A stretch of DNA of 9,265 bases from Dehalococcoidia bacterium (GCA_004376205.1 SOKG01000274.1:1-9265); one strand, 5' to 3'. Counted from the stretch's first letter, positions 1 through 6,887 are shown. Made by a program: numbers and translations. The notes: generated by a model from the letters alone, not told the origin.

Positions 1-1
1 T

Positions 2-751
2 GTAGCAATCTACTCTACCTTCCTGCAGCGTGCATTTGACCAAGTGCTCCACGATGTCTGCATTCAGAACTTGCCGATCGTTTTCGCCATCGACCGGGCT
101 GGCATTGTTGGTGAGGACGGCAAGACCCACCAAGGTACCTTTGACCTCTCTTACCTAGGTTGCATCCCTAGTCTAGTGATAGCTGCACCTAGTGATGAAA
201 ACGAGATGAGGCACTTGCTCTACACAGCAGTGAAGGCTAACCATCCCATGGCCATTCGATACGCTCGCGACAGCGGCTTAGGGGTGCCTATGGAGGAGCA
301 TTTTCGGGAGTTGCCTGTGGGCAAGGGAGAGGTGCTCAAGCACGGAGACGACCTTGCTATCATCGCCATCGGTTCCACTGTAGCACCCTCTATGGAAGCA
401 GCGAAGCTTCTTGGCGACAAGGGTATCAACTGCGCTGTAGTCAACGCTCGCTTCGCCAAGCCCCTGGACTCTGACCTGATTCTGGAACTGGCTAACAGGA
501 CAAAGAGATTGGTCACCGTTGAGGAGAATGCTCTCATCGGCGGGTTTGGTAGCGCGGTACTGAGCCTGCTCTCTAACAATACCAGCGTTAGCCTTTTGCG
601 CATCGGGATCCCCGATGAGTTCGTCGAGCACGGCTCCCAGGAGCTTCTCCGTGCCAATTATGGCCTTAATGCTGAGGGGATAACACATCGTATTCTGTCC
701 TTCTTTCCTGAGCTTGCCCACGTTTCTACCCCCGCTAAGGTGAAGGGGTAG
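2..751 (+). CDS. dxs: 1-deoxy-D-xylulose-5-phosphate synthase, C-terminal part (5' end outside window)
   Basis: Dxs is the cytosolic thiamine-diphosphate enzyme that condenses pyruvate with glyceraldehyde 3-phosphate, the first step of the MEP isoprenoid pathway. The frame is open from base 2, giving 249 residues of a family usually about 620-640 long, so roughly 60% (the ThDP-binding domain and the catalytic Glu) is missing upstream. What remains is the end of the pyrimidine-binding domain, starting VAIYSTFLQRAFDQ, and the C-terminal transketolase domain. Substrate-site residues known from E. coli Dxs (Y392, R420, D427, H431, R478) align with Y4, R32 (FAIDRAG), D39, H43 (KTHQG) and R86 (AIRYARD). 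The C-terminal domain shows VTVEENALIGGFGSAV and RIGIPDEFVEHG, both typical. The GTG at 44 is internal, not a start. The product, glyceraldehyde 3-phosphate use, links it loosely to the triose enzymes downstream. Identity is secure. Confidence 0.97.
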   Translation, partial: VAIYSTFLQRAFDQVLHDVCIQNLPIVFAIDRAGIVGEDGKTHQGTFDLSYLGCIPSLVIAAPSDENEMRHLLYTAVKANHPMAIRYARDSGLGVPMEEHFRELPVGKGEVLKHGDDLAIIAIGSTVAPSMEAAKLLGDKGINCAVVNARFAKPLDSDLILELANRTKRLVTVEENALIGGFGSAVLSLLSNNTSVSLLRIGIPDEFVEHGSQELLRANYGLNAEGITHRILSFFPELAHVSTPAKVKG

Positions 752-770
752 TAGCATCAGTGCTTGCTTC

Positions 771-814
771 CTATTAGGGCACGGTATAAGGAGCAAAGCG
801 AACCCTGCTAATAG
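771..814 (+). promoter_or_regulatory. Imperfect hairpin enclosing a Shine-Dalgarno-like AAGGAG
   Basis: CTATTAGGG (771-779) is complementary to CCC-TAATAG (803-805 and 809-814) with a 3-base TGC bulge. The 23-base loop carries AAGGAG (788-793). This is the only good ribosome binding site between dxs and the polyprenyl synthetase gene, yet it lies about 21 bases from the TTG at 815 and 36 from the ATG at 830, further than normal. A role in controlling translation of the synthetase is inference; the structure could equally be chance or a weak terminator (no T-run follows). Confidence 0.3.
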
Positions 815-829
815 TTGGACCTTGGTGAA

Positions 830-1858
830 ATGGTAGAGCTAGACACGATTTGGAACCGATTTCGACCTGAGTTGGAGGCCGAGCTAAAATACGTGGTGGG
901 TAGAGCCGCTTTGCCCCTGTATAACATGATGCGCTACCATATGGGATGGATCGAGGAGTCCGGCTATACCCGGCAAAGTCCAGCGGGCAAAAGGCTGCGC
1001 CCTGTCCTTTGCCTTTTCGCATGCCACGCGCTAGGTGGGCAGTGGCGGCAAGCACTCCCGGTGGCAGCCGCTATAGAGCTTGTGCATAATTTCTCCCTTA
1101 TACATGATGACATCCAGGACTCGAGCATGGAGCGCAGAGGAAGACCTACTGTTTGGAACATCTGGGGTCAGCCTCAGGCGATCAATGTTGGTGATGGCAT
1201 GCATGCCCTAGCCCTATCGTCCCTGTTACGGCTAGGACAGACGGGTATCTCACACGAAAAAATAGTGCGTGCCGCCCGCACCCTGGGTGAAGCTAGTCTC
1301 AGGCTTTGCGAAGGTCAGTTCCGTGATATCAGTTATGAAGATCGCCTCGACATCAAGGTCAAGGACTATCTGGCAATGATCAGTGGCAAGACCGCTGCCC
1401 TCTTTGGCTGCTCCGTCGAAATCGGAGCCCTTATGGCCACAGACGATGAATCACTCATAGCGCCCCTGCGAAGCTTCGGGCATGCCTTGGGAATGACTTT
1501 CCAAGTGCATGATGACGTCTTGAGCATCTGGGGCGATGAGAAGTCTACAGGCAAACCCAGGGCCTCTGATATACAACAGAGAAAGAAGACGTTGCCCGTG
1601 ATCTACGCCCTAGAGAAGACAAGAGGAGCAAACAGAAAGCGCCTGTGGCAAATCTATCAAAAGGAGACGATGGATCCCGCTGATGTAGAGGATGTGCTGC
1701 GGGTGCTAAACAAACTTAATGCCCGAGATTATACCCAGGACGTGAGCAAGAGATATTACCATCTGGCTCTCTCGGAACTAGATGCCTTAGACATCCCCCA
1801 GCTTGCAAAGGAAGAGCTAGGGGCAATCGCTGCCTTTTTACTTAGCCGCGAATACTAA
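830..1858 (+). CDS. Polyprenyl diphosphate synthase, probable geranylgeranyl (C20) type
   Basis: Trans-isoprenyl diphosphate synthase that adds IPP to an allylic diphosphate. Residue numbers here count from the in-frame TTG at 815, just after a TAG stop. I prefer the ATG at 830 (342 aa), because no good ribosome site is correctly spaced for either start and ATG is likelier. Family marks are GKRLRP (58-63), the first aspartate-rich motif DDIQD (98-102), RRGRPTVW, GD at 126-127, GQFRD (167-171), GKTAALF (191-197), and the second motif DDVLSIWGD (233-241) followed by STGKP and KKTLP. The fifth position of the second motif is Ser, not Asp; replacement there is usual in actinobacterial and Chloroflexota GGPP synthases. 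Phe93, five residues before the first motif, with no two-residue insertion in it, is the pattern that stops growth near C20 in archaeal-type GGPP synthases. Chain length is therefore inferred. It follows dxs by 78 bases, an isoprenoid pair. Confidence 0.92.
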   Translation: MVELDTIWNRFRPELEAELKYVVGRAALPLYNMMRYHMGWIEESGYTRQSPAGKRLRPVLCLFACHALGGQWRQALPVAAAIELVHNFSLIHDDIQDSSMERRGRPTVWNIWGQPQAINVGDGMHALALSSLLRLGQTGISHEKIVRAARTLGEASLRLCEGQFRDISYEDRLDIKVKDYLAMISGKTAALFGCSVEIGALMATDDESLIAPLRSFGHALGMTFQVHDDVLSIWGDEKSTGKPRASDIQQRKKTLPVIYALEKTRGANRKRLWQIYQKETMDPADVEDVLRVLNKLNARDYTQDVSKRYYHLALSELDALDIPQLAKEELGAIAAFLLSREY

Positions 1859-1874
1859 TCGCTAACCTTAGCGA
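1859..1874. promoter_or_regulatory. Perfect 7-bp inverted repeat directly after the synthetase stop codon
   Basis: TCGCTAA-CC-TTAGCGA is a perfect palindrome with a 2-base centre; as RNA it would form a 6-bp stem with an ACCT tetraloop. It begins immediately after TAA (1856-1858). There is no following T-run, so it is not a canonical intrinsic terminator. It could be a weak transcription-end hairpin or an operator upstream of the cooC promoter. Related TTAGC/GCTAA words recur at 1842-1846 and 1913-1917. Confidence 0.4.
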
Positions 1875-1902
1875 AACCCAGACCCGCAAGCCCCCTGGAG
1901 CG

Positions 1903-1931
1903 TAGAACTTTTGGCTAAACCGTTGTATAAT
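1903..1931 (+). promoter_or_regulatory. Sigma70-type promoter candidate ahead of cooC
   Basis: A consensus -10 box, TATAAT, sits at 1926-1931. With 17-base spacing the -35 position (1903-1908) reads TAGAAC, matching TTGACA at only three of six bases, so the -35 is weak. Transcription would start near 1938, leaving a leader of about 43 bases before the cooC ATG at 1981. This is the largest intergenic gap in the window (122 bases) and it separates the isoprenoid genes from the glycolytic operon, which supports a real promoter. Confidence 0.55.
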
Positions 1932-1980
1932 CAGCGAGTCGCGGACATTGTGACGGGACAAAGCCGAGAGGAGACGGGTA

Positions 1981-2760
1981 ATGTTGAAGGTAGCGATTAC
2001 CGGAAAGGGTGGGGTAGGCAAAACCACCCTGTCTAGTCTCTTGGCTCGACTTTACGCTGCTGAGGGGAATACTGTCTTAGCTATAGACGCCAACCCCGAT
2101 GCCAACCTAGGTACAGCTCTGGGTATACCTGTAGAAGAACTAAGCCGCATAACCCCCATCGCACAAATGGAGGAGCTGGTACAGGAGCGAACAGGGGGCA
2201 AGCCCGGTACAATCGGAGGCTTCTTCAAGCTCAACCCCAGGGTAGATGATATCCCCGAACGCTTCTCTATCGCCAAAGACGGGGTAAGGCTACTCATCAT
2301 GGGCACGGTAAAAAAGGGAGGCAGTGGCTGCATGTGCCCGGAAAGCGCCTTGCTCAGGAGCCTGCTGAACCACCTCCTGCTCAGAAGATCGGAGGTGGTG
2401 ATACTGGATATGGACGCTGGGGTTGAGCACCTGGGGCGGGGCACGGCGGAATCTGTGGACGCCTTCATATCAGTGGTAGAGCCGGGAAGGAGAAGCCTCG
2501 ACACAGCGCAAGCCGTAAAGAGATTGGCCCACGACATAGGAATTAAAAAGTGCTATGTCGTAGGCAATAAGATTACCAGTGACGCCGATCGCCAGTTCAT
2601 AATAGAAAACCTTCCCGATTTCGAGCTTCTGGGCTTCATTAGCTATAATCCAAAGATCGCTGAGGCCGATCGCAAGGGCATAAGTCCCTTTGATATCGAC
2701 CCCAACGTAGTCTCCGAGGTAAGAGTAATCAAGGAGAAGCTGGAAGCTATCTCGAGGTGA
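1981..2760 (+). CDS. cooC: CooC-type nickel-insertion ATPase (CO dehydrogenase maturation, MinD/NifH superfamily)
   Basis: SIMIBI-class P-loop ATPase. CooC proteins are cytosolic, ATP-dependent dimers that help load nickel into the C-cluster of CO dehydrogenase (CooS/AcsA/Cdh). At 259 residues it matches CooC length (about 250-265). The deviant Walker A KGGVGKTT is at residues 9-16, the switch I aspartate in DANPDANLG is D36, and the Walker B-like segment is VVILDMDAGVEHLGRG (139-154). The C-x-C in GSGCMCPES (C117, C119) is the diagnostic dimer metal-binding pair of CooC and separates it from MinD, ParA and NifH. The C-terminal VVGNKI and EADRKG also fit. The ATG has an excellent AGAGGAG at 1967-1973. 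It leads the operon and ends 8 bases before pgk. No CO dehydrogenase gene is in the window, so the client enzyme is inferred to lie elsewhere. Another metal-cluster ATPase of the same family cannot be excluded. Confidence 0.88.
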   Translation: MLKVAITGKGGVGKTTLSSLLARLYAAEGNTVLAIDANPDANLGTALGIPVEELSRITPIAQMEELVQERTGGKPGTIGGFFKLNPRVDDIPERFSIAKDGVRLLIMGTVKKGGSGCMCPESALLRSLLNHLLLRRSEVVILDMDAGVEHLGRGTAESVDAFISVVEPGRRSLDTAQAVKRLAHDIGIKKCYVVGNKITSDADRQFIIENLPDFELLGFISYNPKIAEADRKGISPFDIDPNVVSEVRVIKEKLEAISR

Positions 2761-2764
2761 AGGA
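2760..2764 (+). promoter_or_regulatory. pgk: Ribosome binding site fixing the pgk start
   Basis: AAGGA overlaps the last base of the cooC TGA stop and stands 4 bases before ATG 2769. It argues for that ATG over the in-frame GTG at 2757, which would overlap cooC by 4 bases and lacks a well-placed site. Starting at 2769 also gives the usual family N-terminus (MHKQTIHDVELRGKRVLVR). Confidence 0.65.
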
Positions 2765-2768
2765 CTCG

Positions 2769-3956
2769 ATGCACAAACAAACCATCCATGATGTCGAACT
2801 CAGAGGAAAGAGGGTGCTGGTCAGGGTTGATTTCAATGTCCCACTCGACATGGAAGACAACACGATCAGCGATGATAGCCGCATTCGGGCAGTGCTACCT
2901 ACCCTAAGGTACCTGATCCATGCAGGCAGCAAGGTGGTCGTTTGCTCCCATCTCGGGCGTCCCAAGGGCAAAGTCGTCGAGGAGCTGCGGTTGGCTCCAG
3001 TGGCGAAGCGCCTCTCAGAACTTCTGGAGTTGCCGGTGACAAATACTGAAGACTGCATAGGCCCAGAGGTGGAACAGGCAATTTCTCGCCTCAAGGAGGG
3101 CGATGTTCTCCTGCTGGAGAACCTGCGCTTCCATCCCGAGGAGGAGCAGAATGACTCTGGCTTTGCCAGGGCCCTCTCTGGACTGGCAGATGTCTATGTC
3201 AATGATGCCTTCGGTGCTGCCCACCGAGCTCACGCGTCTACAGTCGGTGTCGCCCTATACCTTCCTGCTGTCGCCGGTTTTCTCATGGAGAAAGAGATCG
3301 ATTTCCTGAGTAAAGCTTTGACCGATCCTGCTCCTCCCTTCGCTGCCATCACCGGCGGCGCCAAGGTGAGTGACAAGCTAGCGCTTCTGGAGAATATTCT
3401 GGAGAAGGTCGATTTCCTGCTTATCGGCGGCGGCATGTGCTGCACCTTCCTTAAGGCTCAAAACCACGAAGTGGGGCAATCGAAAGTTGAGGAGGATAAA
3501 CTCGACTTCGCCCTGGATCTGACGGGGAAAGCTGCTGAGGTTGGAGTGAAGCTAATGCTGCCCGGCGACGTCGTTGTCGCTGAGAGTTTTGCCAGCGGCG
3601 TCCCTTTTAAGATTGTATCCGTTTCCGATATACCGGAAAGCTCTTATGTTATGGACATTGGCCCCCAGACCATCGAGAGCTTCAGCGCCGAGCTTAGGAA
3701 ATGTAAGACGGTTATCTGGAATGGCCCTATGGGTGTCTTCGAGTTCGCAGAGTTCCGCCGGGGAACCGAGGCGATAGCGAGACAATTGGCAGAGCTCGAA
3801 GCTACCACCATCCTCGGTGGCGGTTCCACCGCCGAAGCGGTGGGCGAGCTTGGCCTGGCAGATAAGATGAGCCATGTCTCCACGGGTGGAGGTGCTGCCC
3901 TTGAGTTCTTGGAAGGCAAAACCTTGCCCGGGGTAGCAGTGCTGCAGGATAAATAG
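2769..3956 (+). CDS. pgk: Phosphoglycerate kinase
   Basis: Cytosolic glycolytic and gluconeogenic enzyme that interconverts 1,3-bisphosphoglycerate + ADP and 3-phosphoglycerate + ATP. The 395 residues are full length. N-domain substrate-binding motifs are RVDFNVPL (19-26), DDSRIR with R38, SHLGRPKG (60-67), LLENLRFHPEEE with R120, and FGAAHRAH with R153. The nucleotide domain has GGAKVSDK (196-203; K199, D202), GGGMCCTFLKA (220-230), NGPMGVFE (318-325) and STGGGAALEFLEGKTLPGV (371-389). One oddity is that the phosphate/Mg loop normally reading GGGDT/S is GGGST (350-354), so the conserved Asp (human D374) is Ser353. Everything else is intact, so I expect an active enzyme. Start chosen at ATG 2769; GTG 2757 would add four residues. 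It lies between cooC (8-base gap) and apgM (17-base gap), consistent with co-transcription. Confidence 0.97.
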   Translation: MHKQTIHDVELRGKRVLVRVDFNVPLDMEDNTISDDSRIRAVLPTLRYLIHAGSKVVVCSHLGRPKGKVVEELRLAPVAKRLSELLELPVTNTEDCIGPEVEQAISRLKEGDVLLLENLRFHPEEEQNDSGFARALSGLADVYVNDAFGAAHRAHASTVGVALYLPAVAGFLMEKEIDFLSKALTDPAPPFAAITGGAKVSDKLALLENILEKVDFLLIGGGMCCTFLKAQNHEVGQSKVEEDKLDFALDLTGKAAEVGVKLMLPGDVVVAESFASGVPFKIVSVSDIPESSYVMDIGPQTIESFSAELRKCKTVIWNGPMGVFEFAEFRRGTEAIARQLAELEATTILGGGSTAEAVGELGLADKMSHVSTGGGAALEFLEGKTLPGVAVLQDK

Positions 3957-3973
3957 AACTAGTGAGGGGATAG

Positions 3974-5179
3974 ATGCTCAGTCTGGATCAGATGAAGGCC
4001 ATATCAAGGCAGTCGCCAGCAAAGATCGTGCTGCTTGTGATCGATGGCCTGGGCGGCCTGCCCAGACCTGAAACAAGCAAGACAGAGCTTGAGACTGCTG
4101 ACACACCCAACCTCGACCGCCTGGCAAGCAAGGGAATCTGCGGCATGATCGACCCTGTATCTCGAGGCATTACCCCAGGCAGTGCACCAGGTCACCTTGC
4201 TCTCTTCGGCTATGATCCACTCAAGTTCACTGTAGGCCGTGGGATTTTGGAGGTGCTGGGCATTGACTTCGACGTCAAGAAGAGAGATGTTGCTGCTCGG
4301 GGTAACTTCTGCACCATTGACCAGAGGGGACTTGTTGTCGACCGCCGGGCAGGGCGTATCCCAACTGAAAAAAACGCCGGCTTATGCAAGAGCTTAAGCG
4401 CCATTGTGCTCGATGGTGCTGAGCTTTACGTCGTCCCGGTGAAAGAGCACCGCTTCGCAGCGGTATTTCGTGGCGATGAACTCTCGGGGGATGTCACCGA
4501 TTCCGATCCCCAGCAGGTGGGGGTAGCTCCACAGACCATGGTTCCACTTTCGCCAACTGCGCAGAAGGCGGCCAGGCTAGCCAACGAGTTCGCAGCTAAG
4601 GCAAAGGCAACGCTGGCTGATCATCATCCTGCCAATATGGTGCTTCTACGCGGCTTCTCCCAGTACCCCAACTTACCCACCGTGGCCGAGATTTATAAGC
4701 TAAACGCCGCTGCTATCGCTGCTTACCCCATGTACCGCGGGTTGGCCAAGCTAGTGGGTATGAAAATACTCGATACCGGTGCTAGTATCGAAGACGAGTT
4801 CGATACCCTGGTTCAGCATTATGCCGACCATGACTTCTTTTTTGTCCACGTAAAAATGTCAGATTCTGCTGGTGAAGATGGCGACTTCGACGCCAAAGTC
4901 CGTGTCCTGGAGGAGGTCGACGAGTTATTGCCCAAGATAATCAAACTCGATCCTGATGTCCTAGTAGTCTCCGGAGACCACTCCACGCCAGCACTACTGA
5001 AAGCGCACAGTTGGCATCCAGTGCCTCTTATTCTCTATTCCAAGTGGGGCCGACTCGACCGCGTACGAGAGTTCTCAGAACCAGCCTGTTCATCTGGCGC
5101 TCTGGGAAGGTTCCCCGCTGTAGAGGTCATGCCTTTGGCAATGGCCAATGCCCTTAAATTGGCTAAATTCGGTGCTTAG
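3974..5179 (+). CDS. apgM: 2,3-bisphosphoglycerate-independent phosphoglycerate mutase, archaeal type
   Basis: Alkaline-phosphatase-superfamily, cofactor-independent mutase that interconverts 3- and 2-phosphoglycerate through a phosphoserine. The 401 residues are normal for ApgM (about 400-410) and far shorter than bacterial GpmI (about 510). Seen motifs are VIDGLGG with metal ligand D24, TPNLDRLA (44-51), the nucleophile Ser70 in TPGSAPGHLALFGYDP (67-82), GRGILEVLG (88-96), ARGNFCT (108-114), D335-H336 in SGDHSTPA, and H345 in AHSWHPVP. The remaining metal-site motif reads D297-S-A-G-E301-DGD, where the superfamily usually has D-x-x-x-H, so one His ligand is replaced by Glu. ATG 3974 has GAGGGG at 3964-3969. 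Product phosphoglycerate from the pgk step upstream is its substrate, and tpiA follows 11 bases later. Family assignment is firm; the effect of Glu301 is unknown. Confidence 0.95.
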   Translation: MLSLDQMKAISRQSPAKIVLLVIDGLGGLPRPETSKTELETADTPNLDRLASKGICGMIDPVSRGITPGSAPGHLALFGYDPLKFTVGRGILEVLGIDFDVKKRDVAARGNFCTIDQRGLVVDRRAGRIPTEKNAGLCKSLSAIVLDGAELYVVPVKEHRFAAVFRGDELSGDVTDSDPQQVGVAPQTMVPLSPTAQKAARLANEFAAKAKATLADHHPANMVLLRGFSQYPNLPTVAEIYKLNAAAIAAYPMYRGLAKLVGMKILDTGASIEDEFDTLVQHYADHDFFFVHVKMSDSAGEDGDFDAKVRVLEEVDELLPKIIKLDPDVLVVSGDHSTPALLKAHSWHPVPLILYSKWGRLDRVREFSEPACSSGALGRFPAVEVMPLAMANALKLAKFGA

Positions 5180-5183
5180 GAGG
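5178..5183 (+). promoter_or_regulatory. tpiA: Ribosome binding site overlapping the apgM stop, fixing a GTG start for tpiA
   Basis: AGGAGG is a full Shine-Dalgarno match lying partly inside the apgM TAG (5177-5179), 7 bases before GTG 5191. The GTG start gives the canonical MRTPIIAGNWKMN N-terminus. The overlap suggests translational coupling of apgM and tpiA. Confidence 0.8.
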
Positions 5184-5190
5184 ACATCTC

Positions 5191-5955
5191 GTGCGGACGC
5201 CGATAATAGCTGGTAACTGGAAAATGAACACCTCTGTGGCCGAGGCAGTAGAGTTGGTTACAGGGATGAAAAAAAGGCTGAACAGCATATCAGGGGTGGA
5301 AAAAGTGCTCTGCCCTCCCTTCATCTCGCTGACGACAGTAAAAGAGCTCATCAAGGGGACGTCTATCAAACTCGGCGCACAGAATATGTATTTTGAACTC
5401 ACCGGTGCCTACACGGGTGAGATATCGCCGGCGATGCTTGCCGGACTCTGCGAATTTGTCATCCTGGGTCACTCGGAAAGAAGGGCTCACTTCGGGGATA
5501 GCGATCAGATAGTCAACAAGAAAGTCCAGGCCGCGCTTGGAATGCAGCTCACGCCAATCATTTGTGTTGGCGAAAGCCTGGAACAAAACGAGGCGGGTGA
5601 AACTATAGATGTGGTCACCAAGCAAGTCAGAGCAGCCTTTGCAGGCATTGAGTCGCCCCAGGGAGCAGTCATCGCCTATGAGCCAATTTGGGCCATCGGC
5701 ACTGGTAGGGCTGCCAGGGGGGATCAGGCCAACGCCACCAGTGGTGTCATCCGTAGCATCGTTGCCCAGCTCTACGGCGATTCTGTAGCTCGAGAGATGC
5801 GCATCCAATATGGCGGCAGCGTCAGTAGCACTAACATCGCTGAGTTCATTAGCCAGCCCGAGATCGATGGTGCACTGGTAGGAGGAGCCAGCCTCAAAGC
5901 AGCACAGTTCGTGGGCATCGTGGAGCAGACGGCGAAGATCAAGAAAGCGAGATGA
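5191..5955 (+). CDS. tpiA: Triosephosphate isomerase
   Basis: Cytosolic TIM-barrel enzyme that interconverts dihydroxyacetone phosphate and glyceraldehyde 3-phosphate. The 254 residues are full length (family about 250). Catalytic residues are all present: K11 in AGNWKMN, H94 in ILGHSERR, and E164 in AYEPIWAIGTG. Other marks are LGAQNMYFE (61-69), FGDSD (101-105), ICVGES (124-129), the phosphate-binding YGGSV (207-211) and DGALVGGASL (226-235). The flexible loop 6 reads GTGRAA rather than the commoner GTGKTA, a conservative change. GTG start supported by AGGAGG at 5178-5183. The TGA stop shares bases with the miaA ATG (ATGA overlap, 5952-5955). Its placement after pgk and apgM makes a three-gene lower/triose glycolysis cluster, although the glyceraldehyde-3-phosphate dehydrogenase and enolase genes are not in this window. 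Confidence 0.98.
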   Translation: MRTPIIAGNWKMNTSVAEAVELVTGMKKRLNSISGVEKVLCPPFISLTTVKELIKGTSIKLGAQNMYFELTGAYTGEISPAMLAGLCEFVILGHSERRAHFGDSDQIVNKKVQAALGMQLTPIICVGESLEQNEAGETIDVVTKQVRAAFAGIESPQGAVIAYEPIWAIGTGRAARGDQANATSGVIRSIVAQLYGDSVAREMRIQYGGSVSSTNIAEFISQPEIDGALVGGASLKAAQFVGIVEQTAKIKKAR

Positions 5956-6887
5956 ACTCTCTTGTAGCGATAGTAGGCCCAACTGCGATAGGTAAGAGCA
6001 GTCTGGCACTCGATCTTTGCCAGACCTTCCGAGGTGAGATCATCAACGCCGACAGCCGGCAGGTCTACCGTTACATGGACATCGGCACTGCCAAGCCCAC
6101 GATGGAGGAGCGGGCCTTGGTCCCTCACCACCTTATCGATGTGGTTTGCCCGGACCAGAATTTCAGCCTCGCCCTCTATCAAGGCAAGGCACGAGAAGCC
6201 ATACACATTATTCGGAGTGTGGGAAAGCTACCGCTCCTAGTGGGTGGGAGCGGACTATACGTGTGGTCGCTTCTGGAAGGGTGGCGCATCCCGCCAGTAG
6301 CACCCGATCCCATCCTGAGGCAAGAACTCGAGGCCATAGCCCAATCCAAAGGAACTAGGAGGCTTTACGAGGAGCTTAAACAACTCGACCCGGCTGCGGC
6401 ACAGCGGATCGACCCCAGGAACACCCGCAGGGTGATCCGCGCGCTCGAGGTTTGCCGTCAAGGTTTACCCTTCTCACAACTCCAGGGAAAGGAGCCTTTC
6501 GTCAATTCCCTTGTCATCGGCTTAACAACAGACAGAACTGACCTTTACCAACGGATCGATGCCCGTGTGAACAGCATGATGGGGAAAGGCCTGCTGACAG
6601 AGGTCGAAGGACTTCTTGCAAGAGGCTACACTTTCGACCTTCCCTCGATGTCTGGGCTGGGCTACAAACAGATGGACATGGTCCTCCAAGGAAAAACAGA
6701 TTTGCCCACAGCAATCCAGCAAATCAAGTTCGATACCCATCGCTTCGCACGCCATCAATACAGCTGGTTTCGCCCCCAAGACAAACGCATTCACTGGTTT
6801 GATGCAAGGGAAGAAGAAAAGCAAGCTATCAATAGACTGGTGCAGAGCTTCGTGGCAAATCAAGACGAAGGAGTCTTAGAGAACTGA
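5952..6887 (+). CDS. miaA: tRNA dimethylallyltransferase
   Basis: MiaA transfers a dimethylallyl group from DMAPP to N6 of A37 in tRNAs reading UNN codons, giving i6A, which stabilises codon-anticodon pairing. The 311 residues are normal length. Seen motifs are the P-loop GPTAIGKS (9-16), NADSRQVYRYMDIGTAKPT (32-50) with the proposed general base D34, HHLIDVV (59-65), GGSGLYV (98-104), ALEV (164-167), SGLGYKQM (234-241) and the C-terminal TxRFARHQYSWFR (262-274). The GGSG motif has Ser100 where GGTG is usual, a conservative swap at a residue implicated in catalysis. The start overlaps the tpiA stop by four bases and has only a weak upstream ribosome site, so translation is probably coupled to tpiA. 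Its DMAPP substrate comes from the MEP pathway begun by Dxs at the window start. Identity is secure. Confidence 0.97.
   Translation: MNSLVAIVGPTAIGKSSLALDLCQTFRGEIINADSRQVYRYMDIGTAKPTMEERALVPHHLIDVVCPDQNFSLALYQGKAREAIHIIRSVGKLPLLVGGSGLYVWSLLEGWRIPPVAPDPILRQELEAIAQSKGTRRLYEELKQLDPAAAQRIDPRNTRRVIRALEVCRQGLPFSQLQGKEPFVNSLVIGLTTDRTDLYQRIDARVNSMMGKGLLTEVEGLLARGYTFDLPSMSGLGYKQMDMVLQGKTDLPTAIQQIKFDTHRFARHQYSWFRPQDKRIHWFDAREEEKQAINRLVQSFVANQDEGVLEN

Noticed and set aside
220..796. Two minus-strand frames of 145 and 172 codons within the dxs region
   Set aside because: Both are antisense to conserved dxs sequence and the translations look like no protein family.
2757..2768. GTG 2757 as the pgk start
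   Set aside because: ATG 2769 has AAGGA just upstream and gives the standard PGK N-terminus.
5290..6009. Long open frame (239 codons) on the minus strand across tpiA
   Set aside because: It lies antisense to an unmistakable tpiA, shows no recognisable motif, and has the composition of a shadow frame.
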